Assembly (NCBI GenBank): GCA_003283685.1 | Contig: QBWD01000016.1 | Span: 1-19,677 of the forward strand | DNA length: 19,677 bases | From: Prochlorococcus sp. AG-315-D17 | Lineage (GTDB): Bacteria; Cyanobacteriota; Cyanobacteriia; PCC-6307; Cyanobiaceae | Reading direction: 5' to 3' | Translations under genes and position numbers: made by a program | Notes under the pieces: model-generated | The model's input: the letters and a program-made list of their open reading frames with translations, nothing else | What the model was told of the DNA's origin: nothing | The model's database searches: none | Part shown: piece after piece, positions 7,407-13,063 of the stretch | Position numbering within the stretch: position 1 is the first letter of the stretch | Layout of the letters: each line of letters starts with the position of its first letter

Positions 7407-8489
7407 CTAATTGACTTTTCTGGGTGTTTTATATTTCTTTAAAAAGGGAATTAATTCTGCTGATAAATTCCTTATCATTTGAGGAGAGCGAGGATCATTA
7501 AATGGACCTTTGATAATGAAACTTGCAATTGCTCTTGAATTGTAAGGTGTTTGAATTAGACCAGTATCAGAGTAAGAGATTCCAATATCACCAGTTTTGT
7601 TATAAATAAAATAACCATTCACTGAAAGGTTGTAATCAATGTCATTTGTACCTTTTCCAAGACCTTTTAATATCCCCTTTGGAATTAGGCTGTTTGTTTG
7701 AGATGTGCTCATGATCTCTCTAAAAATATCCCTGGATCGAGCATTTAGAAAGTAACCTGTATCAACTAAAGCCATTGCGATTGAGAGATCTTTTGTGGTT
7801 GTGAGGTTTGTACCTTTTAAGTCAGGTAGGTAATTATTTACTTTTGTGTTTTTTAAGCCTAACTGGTTTAGACGAGTATTAAGTAAGTCAATCCCACCAA
7901 TCCTTTGGATTAATAAATTAGTTGCAGTGTTATCGCTTACCCTAATCATCTCAGAGGCTACTTCAAATATTGGGAATTCTTTCCCAATATTTTCATAGGC
8001 CATCCATCCAGATCCACTCGCGATGACTTCTTGAGTAAGTGTTAATCGTTCATTCCATAAAATTTCTCCACTATCAAGCATTGAGAGTAAAACAATAAGA
8101 ATAGGTACCTTAATACTGCTTGCTGCAGGTAATAAAGTATCGGAATTTATCTCTGCATGCTCCTTTTCATCTGTAAAGATAAGAAAAGCACTTGCTTCTA
8201 AATCAGGACTCTCTTTTATAATTTCTCTCCATTTTAATATTAAGGGTTCTAATCTTTTAACGCTTGCATTTTTGTTATTAGAATTTTTTAAAACACCTAA
8301 TAAATAACTATGAACATATTTAATTTCTTTTTTAAAAGATGTTTTAGGTTTACTTTTGAGACTTAATTTTTGATTGGTTTGATACTTATCATAAATAGGT
8401 CCCATTACCCTTAAGAATGAACCAAGAGTAACTGATAAGCATATACTTAATAATAATGTATTAAATGTTGTTTTAAGATATTTCTTCAC
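7407..8489 (-). CDS. Class A beta-lactamase-fold serine hydrolase, likely exported
   Basis: The 360-residue protein has a short basic N-terminus and a hydrophobic segment at about 9-30, so it is probably exported or membrane-anchored. A linker of about 60 residues follows, then a penicillin-binding/beta-lactamase fold. The SxxK nucleophile motif is PAASSIKVP (Ser124, Lys127), the SDN motif is at 185-187 and KTG is at 298-300. The Omega-loop position is odd. Class A enzymes have E-P-E/D-L-N, but here the aligned segment (221-225) reads L-P-D-L-K. The deacylating Glu166 and Asn170 equivalents are therefore missing. This argues against a true beta-lactamase and for a peptidoglycan-related acyl-serine enzyme or a slowly turning over penicillin-binding protein. 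The start is GTG at 8489 with a GAGG Shine-Dalgarno 7 nt upstream. It lies 40 bp after trmJ. Confidence 0.85.
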   Translation of the reverse strand: MKKYLKTTFNTLLLSICLSVTLGSFLRVMGPIYDKYQTNQKLSLKSKPKTSFKKEIKYVHSYLLGVLKNSNNKNASVKRLEPLILKWREIIKESPDLEASAFLIFTDEKEHAEINSDTLLPAASSIKVPILIVLLSMLDSGEILWNERLTLTQEVIASGSGWMAYENIGKEFPIFEVASEMIRVSDNTATNLLIQRIGGIDLLNTRLNQLGLKNTKVNNYLPDLKGTNLTTTKDLSIAMALVDTGYFLNARSRDIFREIMSTSQTNSLIPKGILKGLGKGTNDIDYNLSVNGYFIYNKTGDIGISYSDTGLIQTPYNSRAIASFIIKGPFNDPRSPQMIRNLSAELIPFLKKYKTPRKVN

Positions 8490-8496
8490 TATTTTT

Positions 8497-8500
8497 CCTC
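8497..8500 (-). promoter_or_regulatory. Shine-Dalgarno of the beta-lactamase-fold gene
   Basis: The minus strand reads GAGG seven bases before the GTG at 8489-8487. Few genes in this window have a visible ribosome binding site, so this supports the GTG as the genuine start. Confidence 0.6.
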
Positions 8501-8529
8501 AATATATCGTACTTTCATTGTTGAAGATT

Positions 8530-9276
8530 TCAATGTGATTGGTTTTTCTTGTTTTTAATAGCCCATTTGGCTTGTTGAAGTATTCCTCTTATTAAAGCAA
8601 CTTCTTCATCTCGAATCTCTGCTCTTTGAAGTAATTTTTTTATTTTTGACATTCTAGCCTTAGAGGTGTGACTCATTAGGAAACCAATGTCTAAAAGAAA
8701 ATGGCCTGCATCATTGAGGAAATCTTCTAATTGAATTATATTTGCTGGATTATTTTGGGATTTATATTTTTCAAATGAATTGAAATTATTTAATTCATTT
8801 AATTGATGGAGAATAATAGCTACCGCATGAGAAAGGTTTAGAGATGGGTATTTTTGATTTGTATCTAGGCTGATTACTTTGTGAGCTTTTAGAAGTTCTT
8901 CATTAGATAAACCGCGATCTTCCCTGCCAAAAACCAAAGCAATTGTTTCTTCCTTTGTTGATCCAGATGCCCATTTTAAAGCTTTCTTATTGGAATATAG
9001 TGGAATATCTCCGTGCTCTTTTCTTCCACATGTAGCAATTATTCGTGAGCAATCAGATAGAGCATCTGATAAATGATCATATACCTTTGCTTCTTCTAGA
9101 AATTTTATTCCTTTTACAGCCATTCTTTTTGCTTCACTCTCTAAATGGTTGCATTTAGGTGAGGTTAGTCTTAATTCATCAACCCCGAAATTTTCACAAA
9201 GCCTTGCAATACTTCCTACATTTAATGTTCCCGCAGGCTCAACAAGGACAACTTTAATAATATTATTTGCTTCCAC
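8530..9276 (-). CDS. trmJ: TrmJ-like tRNA (Cm32/Um32) 2'-O-methyltransferase, SPOUT family
   Basis: This is an S-adenosylmethionine-dependent RNA ribose methyltransferase of the TrmH/SpoU class. The TrmJ subgroup methylates position 32 of tRNA anticodon loops. The 248-residue protein has the three SPOUT motifs in order: motif 1 NVGSIARLCENFG (19-31), motif 2 ALVFGREDRGLSNEEL (113-128), and motif 3 YPSLNLSHAVAI (143-154), which forms the trefoil knot. The order and the C-terminal extension of about 90 residues (helical, Lys-rich) match TrmJ more than TrmL. The exact target is an inference. The start is GTG at 9276, 3 bp after the cytochrome gene stop, so the two genes are very likely cotranscribed. 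The stop lies 40 bp before the beta-lactamase-fold gene. Confidence 0.88.
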   Translation of the reverse strand: MEANNIIKVVLVEPAGTLNVGSIARLCENFGVDELRLTSPKCNHLESEAKRMAVKGIKFLEEAKVYDHLSDALSDCSRIIATCGRKEHGDIPLYSNKKALKWASGSTKEETIALVFGREDRGLSNEELLKAHKVISLDTNQKYPSLNLSHAVAIILHQLNELNNFNSFEKYKSQNNPANIIQLEDFLNDAGHFLLDIGFLMSHTSKARMSKIKKLLQRAEIRDEEVALIRGILQQAKWAIKNKKNQSH

Positions 9277-9279
9277 TAT

Positions 9280-9669
9280 TTATTCTAAAGAATGCATATA
9301 GGACAACAAGTCGGCCATAGATTGAGCTTCTATTTCAAAGCTTGGCATAGGAGGGGTCCGACCTTTAATAATTTGATTGATTATTTCTTTATCATTTAAC
9401 TTTTCAGTGACATCATTTAGATTAGGTCCCACAAGACCCTGAGCAGAAATCCCATGACAACCTACACAATTGAGTTTAAATAATTTGCTTCCTGATGTTT
9501 TATCACCTTTTATAGCTAAAGTTTCATATATAAAAGGATCTGTTTTAAAGCTTCCTATTCTCCAAATTAAGAATAAAAAGACAAAAATAGCTGTACCTAA
9601 TAAAATTTTTTTCCATATGTTGATGTTTTTATCAATGCTTATTAATGCTTTTGATGACGGGTTATTCAC
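9280..9669 (-). CDS. cytM: Membrane-anchored class I cytochrome c, cytochrome cM-like
   Basis: A single membrane anchor (about 21-38, KILLGTAIFVFLFLIW) precedes a small cytochrome c domain. The haem motif is CVGCH at 68-72 (Cys68, Cys71, His72), and the likely axial methionine is Met108 in RTPPMPSF. The C-terminal helix AQSMADLLSYMHSL closes the fold. The 129-residue length, the N-terminal anchor and the TPPMP segment fit cytochrome cM, which acts on the thylakoid or plasma membrane and modulates electron flow. Its role is still debated. The start is GTG at 9669 with an AGAGG ribosome binding site 5 nt upstream. The nearest upstream ATG is out of frame. It is divergent from petG (55 bp between starts), pairing two electron-transport genes, and it heads the long minus-strand run. 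Confidence 0.85.
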   Translation of the reverse strand: MNNPSSKALISIDKNINIWKKILLGTAIFVFLFLIWRIGSFKTDPFIYETLAIKGDKTSGSKLFKLNCVGCHGISAQGLVGPNLNDVTEKLNDKEIINQIIKGRTPPMPSFEIEAQSMADLLSYMHSLE

Positions 9670-9674
9670 GAAAA

Positions 9675-9679
9675 CCTCT
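9675..9679 (-). promoter_or_regulatory. Shine-Dalgarno of the cytochrome cM-like gene
   Basis: The minus strand reads AGAGG five bases before the GTG at 9669-9667. It fixes the start as GTG. An ATG at 9686-9684 is out of frame. Confidence 0.6.
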
Positions 9680-9724
9680 TTGGCATGAAATAATTGTTGT
9701 CAATACTTTCTTAAAAGCTAGCAA

Positions 9725-9844
9725 ATGATTGAGCCCCTTCTATGCGGGATTGTTCTTGGACTAGTTCCCATAACAATATTAGGTTTATTTATTAGTGCAT
9801 GGAATCAGTATCGTCGAAGTAGTGCAATGCCAGATTGGGAGTAA
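9725..9844 (+). CDS. petG: Cytochrome b6f complex subunit PetG
   Basis: This 39-residue gene is too short for many gene finders. It begins [15 protein letters not shown] and continues with a single membrane helix (about 5-25) and the AWNQYRR segment, which are the hallmarks of PetG (subunit V). PetG is a one-helix thylakoid subunit needed for assembly and stability of the cytochrome b6f complex, the plastoquinol-plastocyanin oxidoreductase. The C-terminus (SSAMPDWE) is slightly longer than the usual tail. The start is ATG at 9725 and the stop TAA at 9842-9844. It is divergent from the cytochrome cM-like gene, with 55 bp between them. The last 17 codons and the stop overlap, antisense, the 3' end of rsmD. 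No Shine-Dalgarno is visible. Confidence 0.95.
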   Translation: MIEPLLCGIVLGLVPITILGLFISAWNQYRRSSAMPDWE

Positions 9845-10427
9845 GAAAGATAAGAGTGGTATTTCCATAAACTTTTTTTTTAATTATTATCCATCCATTA
9901 TGTATATGAGGGATTGTATTTGACGAGCATTCGCAAATCAAAGTCGAGGTACTTTTAATCCATTTCTGAAATAGTAAAATCTCTAGACAATCGTTATAGA
10001 TAGATGATTCATATGGAGGGTCTAGAAAAATAAAATCAAATCGATGATCATTTTGAGGGAAATCCCGGATGAATTTAATTTTGTTGTTTTTAGGTCCTTT
10101 TTTAAGAAATGAAATTACGTCTTTGCAAATGACCTCTAAATGAATTGGATCATCAAATTGGTTCGAAATATCAGTAAGGTTTGATTTACAGAGGAGCGCT
10201 GTTTTCTTTTGATGTTCGATAGCTAGAATCCTTTTTACTCCTTGGAGCAGGGCCTCGCAGGCCATTACCCCGCTTCCGCTGCATAGGTCTAACCAACTGG
10301 CTCCCTCAAGAGACTTGCCAATCATATTTATCAGTGCTTCTCTAACTCTTGAAGTCGTAGGCCTTGTCTTACTCGTTAAGGGGCTTCGAATTCTTTTACC
10401 AGATATAAGCTTGAGATTTCCTTTCAA
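9792..10427 (-). CDS. rsmD: 16S rRNA (guanine-N2)-methyltransferase RsmD
   Basis: RsmD methylates G966 of 16S rRNA in the small ribosomal subunit with S-adenosylmethionine. The 211-residue protein has [13 protein letters not shown] at the N-terminus, the [11 protein letters not shown] signature (22-32), the SAM-binding motif [16 protein letters not shown] (45-60) and the catalytic FLDPPY motif (134-139). The start is TTG at 10427, since an in-frame TAA lies a few codons upstream and no ATG is available. The family usually ends close to the YGNTTLIFL strand (187-195). Here about 16 extra residues follow, encoded on the strand opposite petG and overlapping it by 53 bp. It lies 1 bp after the hisH stop, so hisH and rsmD are very likely cotranscribed. 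Confidence 0.93.
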   Translation of the reverse strand: MKGNLKLISGKRIRSPLTSKTRPTTSRVREALINMIGKSLEGASWLDLCSGSGVMACEALLQGVKRILAIEHQKKTALLCKSNLTDISNQFDDPIHLEVICKDVISFLKKGPKNNKIKFIRDFPQNDHRFDFIFLDPPYESSIYNDCLEILLFQKWIKSTSTLICECSSNTIPHIHNGWIIIKKKVYGNTTLIFLTPNLALHYFDDTDSMH

Positions 10428-10428
10428 T

Positions 10429-11058
10429 TTAATAATTACAATCTTTTAGCCATTTAATCCAACGATAAAGAAGCCGTTGACCTGCATTCCCGGATTTTTC
10501 AGGATGAAATTGGCATGCACCTGAATTCTTGTGCCAAACAATTGCTGTTACATCGCTATTGCCAAATTTTGCAGTGGCTATCAAATTTTTGTTTTCTAAT
10601 GGAGATGCTGCGTATGAATGAACGAAATACATCCATTTTGAATCAGCATCATCTTTGAGAAGTGGACATTCATTGACCTCTGATATGGGAGACCAACCCA
10701 TATGAGGAATTCTTTCATCTATTTCTTGGGGCAGTCGATGAATATGACCTTTTATCAGACCTAATCCGTCTGATTTACCTTCATCACTACTTTCAAATAA
10801 GAGCTGTAAACCTAAACAGATGCCTAAAAGAGGCTTTCCATTATTTACCCAATTTTTAATATGAGGAATAAGATCAGTTTTCTCCAAATTAACCATTGCA
10901 GGATCAAAAGCTCCAACACCAGGGAGGATCAATGCATCACAAACTTTTAACTCATTTAGATTACGAACAATATCAACAGGTTGGTTTAACCTTTTAAAGG
11001 CTTGTTGGACTGAAAAAAGATTGCCCATTCCATAATCTATTAAACCAATTTTTGACAA
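10429..11058 (-). CDS. hisH: Imidazole glycerol phosphate synthase, glutamine amidotransferase subunit HisH
   Basis: HisH hydrolyses glutamine and channels ammonia to HisF, which closes the imidazole ring in histidine synthesis and releases AICAR for purine synthesis. The 209-residue protein is a complete class I glutamine amidotransferase. It has IDYGMGNLFSV (7-17), LPGVGAF (45-51), the nucleophile Cys81 in LLGICLGLQLLFESSDEG (77-94), YFVHSYA (144-150), and the remaining triad residues His185 and Glu187 in CQFHPEKSG. The start is TTG at 11058; no ATG or GTG precedes it before an in-frame TAA. It lies 64 bp downstream of trxA and 1 bp upstream of rsmD. hisF is not in the window, so the two synthase subunits are encoded apart. 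Confidence 0.96.
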   Translation of the reverse strand: MSKIGLIDYGMGNLFSVQQAFKRLNQPVDIVRNLNELKVCDALILPGVGAFDPAMVNLEKTDLIPHIKNWVNNGKPLLGICLGLQLLFESSDEGKSDGLGLIKGHIHRLPQEIDERIPHMGWSPISEVNECPLLKDDADSKWMYFVHSYAASPLENKNLIATAKFGNSDVTAIVWHKNSGACQFHPEKSGNAGQRLLYRWIKWLKDCNY

Positions 11059-11122
11059 GGGTTCTCTATACCTCGGGACTTATAAAGATATTTTTAAATT
11101 CAAAATACATAGATTTTATGCT

Positions 11123-11446
11123 TTAAAGATGTTTTGAAATTGTTCCTGAGAGAGTTGCTTTAGGGACTGCTCCAACAACAGTATCAACTTTCTGCCCTCC
11201 TTTAAAAATCATTAAAGTAGGAATACTTCTTATTCCATATTGACTAGCAACATTTGGATTCTCATCTGTATTTAATTTGAATACTTTTATTTTACCTTCA
11301 AAATCTTTTGAGATTTCTTCAACAATAGGAGCGACCATTCGGCAAGGCCCGCACCAAGGGGCCCAGAAATCTACTAAAACAGGCACGTCGCTCTGGAGGA
11401 CCTCCTGTTCGAAGGAGGAATCAGTTACAGCAGCAGCGGTTGACAT
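11123..11446 (-). CDS. trxA: Thioredoxin (m-type)
   Basis: This 107-residue cytosolic disulfide reductase has the classic fold and active site WCGPC, with Cys32 and Cys35. Other landmarks are Asp26 in VDFWAPW, the [22 protein letters not shown] region with the cis-proline Pro76, and GAVPKATL near the end. In cyanobacteria, m-type thioredoxin is reduced by ferredoxin-thioredoxin reductase or NTR and controls redox-regulated enzymes. The start is ATG at 11446. Upstream lies an intrinsic terminator for guaB3, so trxA most likely has its own promoter in 11447-11559. A TATGAT hexamer at 11475-11470 (minus strand) is a candidate -10. hisH follows 64 bp downstream and may be cotranscribed. Confidence 0.97.
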   Translation of the reverse strand: MSTAAAVTDSSFEQEVLQSDVPVLVDFWAPWCGPCRMVAPIVEEISKDFEGKIKVFKLNTDENPNVASQYGIRSIPTLMIFKGGQKVDTVVGAVPKATLSGTISKHL

Positions 11447-11469
11447 ACCTTATAAGTCTTAAGAAGTTG

Positions 11470-11475
11470 ATCATA
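11470..11475 (-). promoter_or_regulatory. Candidate -10 box for trxA
   Basis: The minus strand reads TATGAT about 23 bases before the trxA ATG. No convincing -35 element precedes it, which is common in this type of genome. The upstream terminator implies a promoter in this interval. Confidence 0.3.
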
Positions 11476-11551
11476 ACAATTGTATTTTGCTTGATTACTG
11501 ATTTGATGCCATTTCCTACATGAAGTTTGAATGTTTTAGGAGCTTTTTTAT

Positions 11552-11576
11552 TGAGAAAAGCCCGAAAAAATCGGGC
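11552..11576 (-). terminator. Intrinsic terminator downstream of guaB3
   Basis: On the minus strand a GC-rich stem GCCCGA (11576-11571), a loop of five T and the exact complement TCGGGC (11565-11560) are followed at once by TTTTCTC. The 6-bp stem plus T-rich tail is a textbook rho-independent terminator. It lies 87 bases after the guaB3 stop and 114 bases before trxA, separating the two transcripts. Read on the plus strand there is no T-tail. Confidence 0.8.
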
Positions 11577-11595
11577 ATTAGTCTGTGTGAGGAGT

Positions 11596-11615
11596 GTGAA
11601 AGCAAAGGCTCTCAC
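11596..11615 (-). other. Second hairpin in the guaB3 3' untranslated region
   Basis: On the minus strand GTGAGAGC (11615-11608) and GCTTTCAC (11603-11596) pair around a 4-nt loop, with one G-U pair in the RNA. It has no T-tail of its own and lies between the guaB3 stop and the terminator. It could stabilise the 3' end of the message. Confidence 0.4.
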
Positions 11616-11662
11616 TATTGAATACTAGCTCTTGTTTTTAATTGTGAAGTCTTTCAGTATAT

Positions 11663-12826
11663 TTATTTCCCCATCCCAAGTCGTTGAGCTTTTTGGTAAA
11701 CCTTTCCTTCTGTTAGTAGCGAGGGAGCTACAACTACCTCGACTTTTTGCATTTCTTTAATATTAAGTGCACCAAGTGTCCCCATTGAGGTTTTAATGGC
11801 ACCTAGCAAATTATGTGTGCCATCATCAAGAACTGCAGGACCTTGAAGAATACTTTTTAAACTTCCTGTTGTCCCAACTTTAATTCTCGTTCCTCTTGGA
11901 AGCACTGGACTGGGGGTTGCCATACCCCAATGAAAGCCTTTCCCAGGAGCTTCTTCAGATCTAGCAATTGGAGATCCAATCATTACGGCATCAGCTCCAC
12001 ATGCAATACATTTGCATATGTCTCCGCCTGTGATAATTCCACCGTCACCAATAATTGGAATATATTTACCTGTTTCTTTATTGAAATCATTTCTTGCTGC
12101 AGCGCAATCTGAAATAGCTGTAGCTTGAGGTACTCCTACTCCTAAAACGCCTCTAGAAGTGCATGCTGCACCAGGACCTATCCCAACCATGACAGCTGAA
12201 GCTCCTGCCCTCATAAGATTCAAGGCTACCTCATAAGTAACACAATTTCCAACTGCTACAGGTATGCCAATGTTTTTACAGAGTTCAGAAAGATCTAAAT
12301 TTTGATTCCCTTCTTTTCCAATATGTTCAGTTGATACAACTGTGGCTTGAAGGAAAAATAAATCAGCTCCTGAGTCTTTTATTACTTCTCTGAACTTAAT
12401 TGCAGCCAATGGGGTCCCACTTACAGCCGCAATGCCTCCTTTTTGATTTATTTCTTGAATTCTTTTTTTTATTAACTCTTGTTTAATGGGTTGACTATAT
12501 ATTTCTTGCATTAGGTGTACAAAATTTTCTTTTCCCGTTGCGCTGATTTTATCTAGTACAGGCTGTGGGTTTTCATACCTTGTCTGCACTCCCTCCAGAT
12601 TTAAGACTCCCAAAGCCCCCATTTTTGATAACGCTATAGCCATATTTACGTCGACAACCCCATCCATAGCGCTTGCAATAATTGGAATATCTCTTTCAAA
12701 ACTTCCAATTTTCCAATTTGTTGTTGTAATTTCAGGATCTACTGTTCTCTTGCCTGGAACCAATGCTATTTCATCGATTCCGTAGGCTCGACGTACAGTT
12801 TTGGTGCGGCCTAGTTGAAAATTCAC
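11663..12826 (-). CDS. guaB3: GuaB3-type IMP dehydrogenase/GMP reductase family protein
   Basis: This 387-residue protein has the (beta/alpha)8 barrel of the IMP dehydrogenase/GMP reductase family but lacks the pair of CBS domains present in canonical GuaB of about 490 residues. It shows ASAMDGVVDVNMAIALSKMGALGVL (51-75, the IMPDH/GMPR barrel start) and the catalytic-loop signature GPGAACTSRGVLGVGVPQ (217-234, Cys222 as nucleophile). The phosphate-binding region IIGDGGIITGGDI (258-270) and GADAVMIGSPIARSEEAPG follow. The sequence matches the cyanobacterial/actinobacterial GuaB3 group, which acts in guanine nucleotide balance. Whether it oxidises IMP or reduces GMP here is not decidable from sequence. 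The start is GTG at 12826. It is divergent from gyrA across 237 bp and is followed by a terminator. Confidence 0.9.
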   Translation of the reverse strand: MNFQLGRTKTVRRAYGIDEIALVPGKRTVDPEITTTNWKIGSFERDIPIIASAMDGVVDVNMAIALSKMGALGVLNLEGVQTRYENPQPVLDKISATGKENFVHLMQEIYSQPIKQELIKKRIQEINQKGGIAAVSGTPLAAIKFREVIKDSGADLFFLQATVVSTEHIGKEGNQNLDLSELCKNIGIPVAVGNCVTYEVALNLMRAGASAVMVGIGPGAACTSRGVLGVGVPQATAISDCAAARNDFNKETGKYIPIIGDGGIITGGDICKCIACGADAVMIGSPIARSEEAPGKGFHWGMATPSPVLPRGTRIKVGTTGSLKSILQGPAVLDDGTHNLLGAIKTSMGTLGALNIKEMQKVEVVVAPSLLTEGKVYQKAQRLGMGK

Positions 12827-12864
12827 ACCTAAATAAAATAAGTTCTCGTCAAACTACTCACTTA

Positions 12865-12892
12865 ATTGCCAAATTGAGTAATTGTTGGCAAT
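12865..12892. promoter_or_regulatory. Inverted repeat with 8-bp arms upstream of guaB3
   Basis: ATTGCCAA (12865-12872) and its exact complement TTGGCAAT (12885-12892) are separated by 12 bp. The centre lies about 52 bp before the guaB3 start, near or just upstream of where its promoter should be. Dimeric regulators often bind repeats of this kind. No regulator is identified, and the repeat could also be chance in AT-rich DNA, although the GCC/GGC cores make that less likely. Confidence 0.45.
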
Positions 12893-13002
12893 AGATCATT
12901 AATAGTGAGCTTTTTTTATGAATTCAATTTCAATTTTTGGGATTTTTGATGAAATTACCTTAGTAGAAACATTGAAATGTGATTTCCGTTCATTTATATG
13001 GT

Positions 13003-13025
13003 TATTTACCTTTAAAAGGTAAATA
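13003..13025. promoter_or_regulatory. Perfect 23-bp palindrome at the gyrA promoter, candidate operator
   Basis: The arm TATTTACCTTT (13003-13013) and its exact reverse complement (13015-13025) flank a single central A at 13014. Every one of 11 pairs matches. The palindrome ends 15 bp before the TATAAT hexamer at 13041 and 38 bp before the gyrA ATG, so it covers the position where a -35 element would lie. There is no T-tail and no upstream plus-strand gene, so it is not a terminator. A binding site for a dimeric repressor or activator is the simplest reading. Confidence 0.6.
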
Positions 13026-13040
13026 TTTCCGAGATGTTCT

Positions 13041-13046
13041 TATAAT
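13041..13046 (+). promoter_or_regulatory. Consensus -10 box for gyrA
   Basis: The hexamer TATAAT sits 17 bases upstream of the ATG at 13064. Transcription would start at about 13053, leaving a leader of only about 11 nt. The -35 position is occupied by the 23-bp palindrome and has no TTGACA-like sequence. If this promoter is used, the alternative TTG start at 13046 would not be transcribed, which supports the ATG. Confidence 0.5.
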
Positions 13047-13063
13047 TGGTAAAACCCTTATAT

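Noticed and set aside
7407..8489. Antibiotic-resistance beta-lactamase
   Set aside because: The Glu166 and Asn170 equivalents are absent and the context is housekeeping genes, so a resistance call is not supported.
8521..8533. TTGAA-GAT-TTCAA hairpin at the end of trmJ
   Set aside because: The stem is short and AT-rich with no T-tail, so it is not a credible terminator.
11421..11615. 64-codon minus-strand ORF upstream of trxA
   Set aside because: It runs through the guaB3 terminator hairpin and into trxA in another frame, and has no recognisable protein features.
12974..12986. Short dyad GAAAT-GTG-ATTTC upstream of gyrA
   Set aside because: Five-bp AT-rich arms are expected by chance. It does not match the CRP or NtcA consensus.
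13046..13063. TTG start adding six residues to GyrA
   Set aside because: It overlaps the TATAAT hexamer, and the ATG at 13064 gives a typical cyanobacterial N-terminus.
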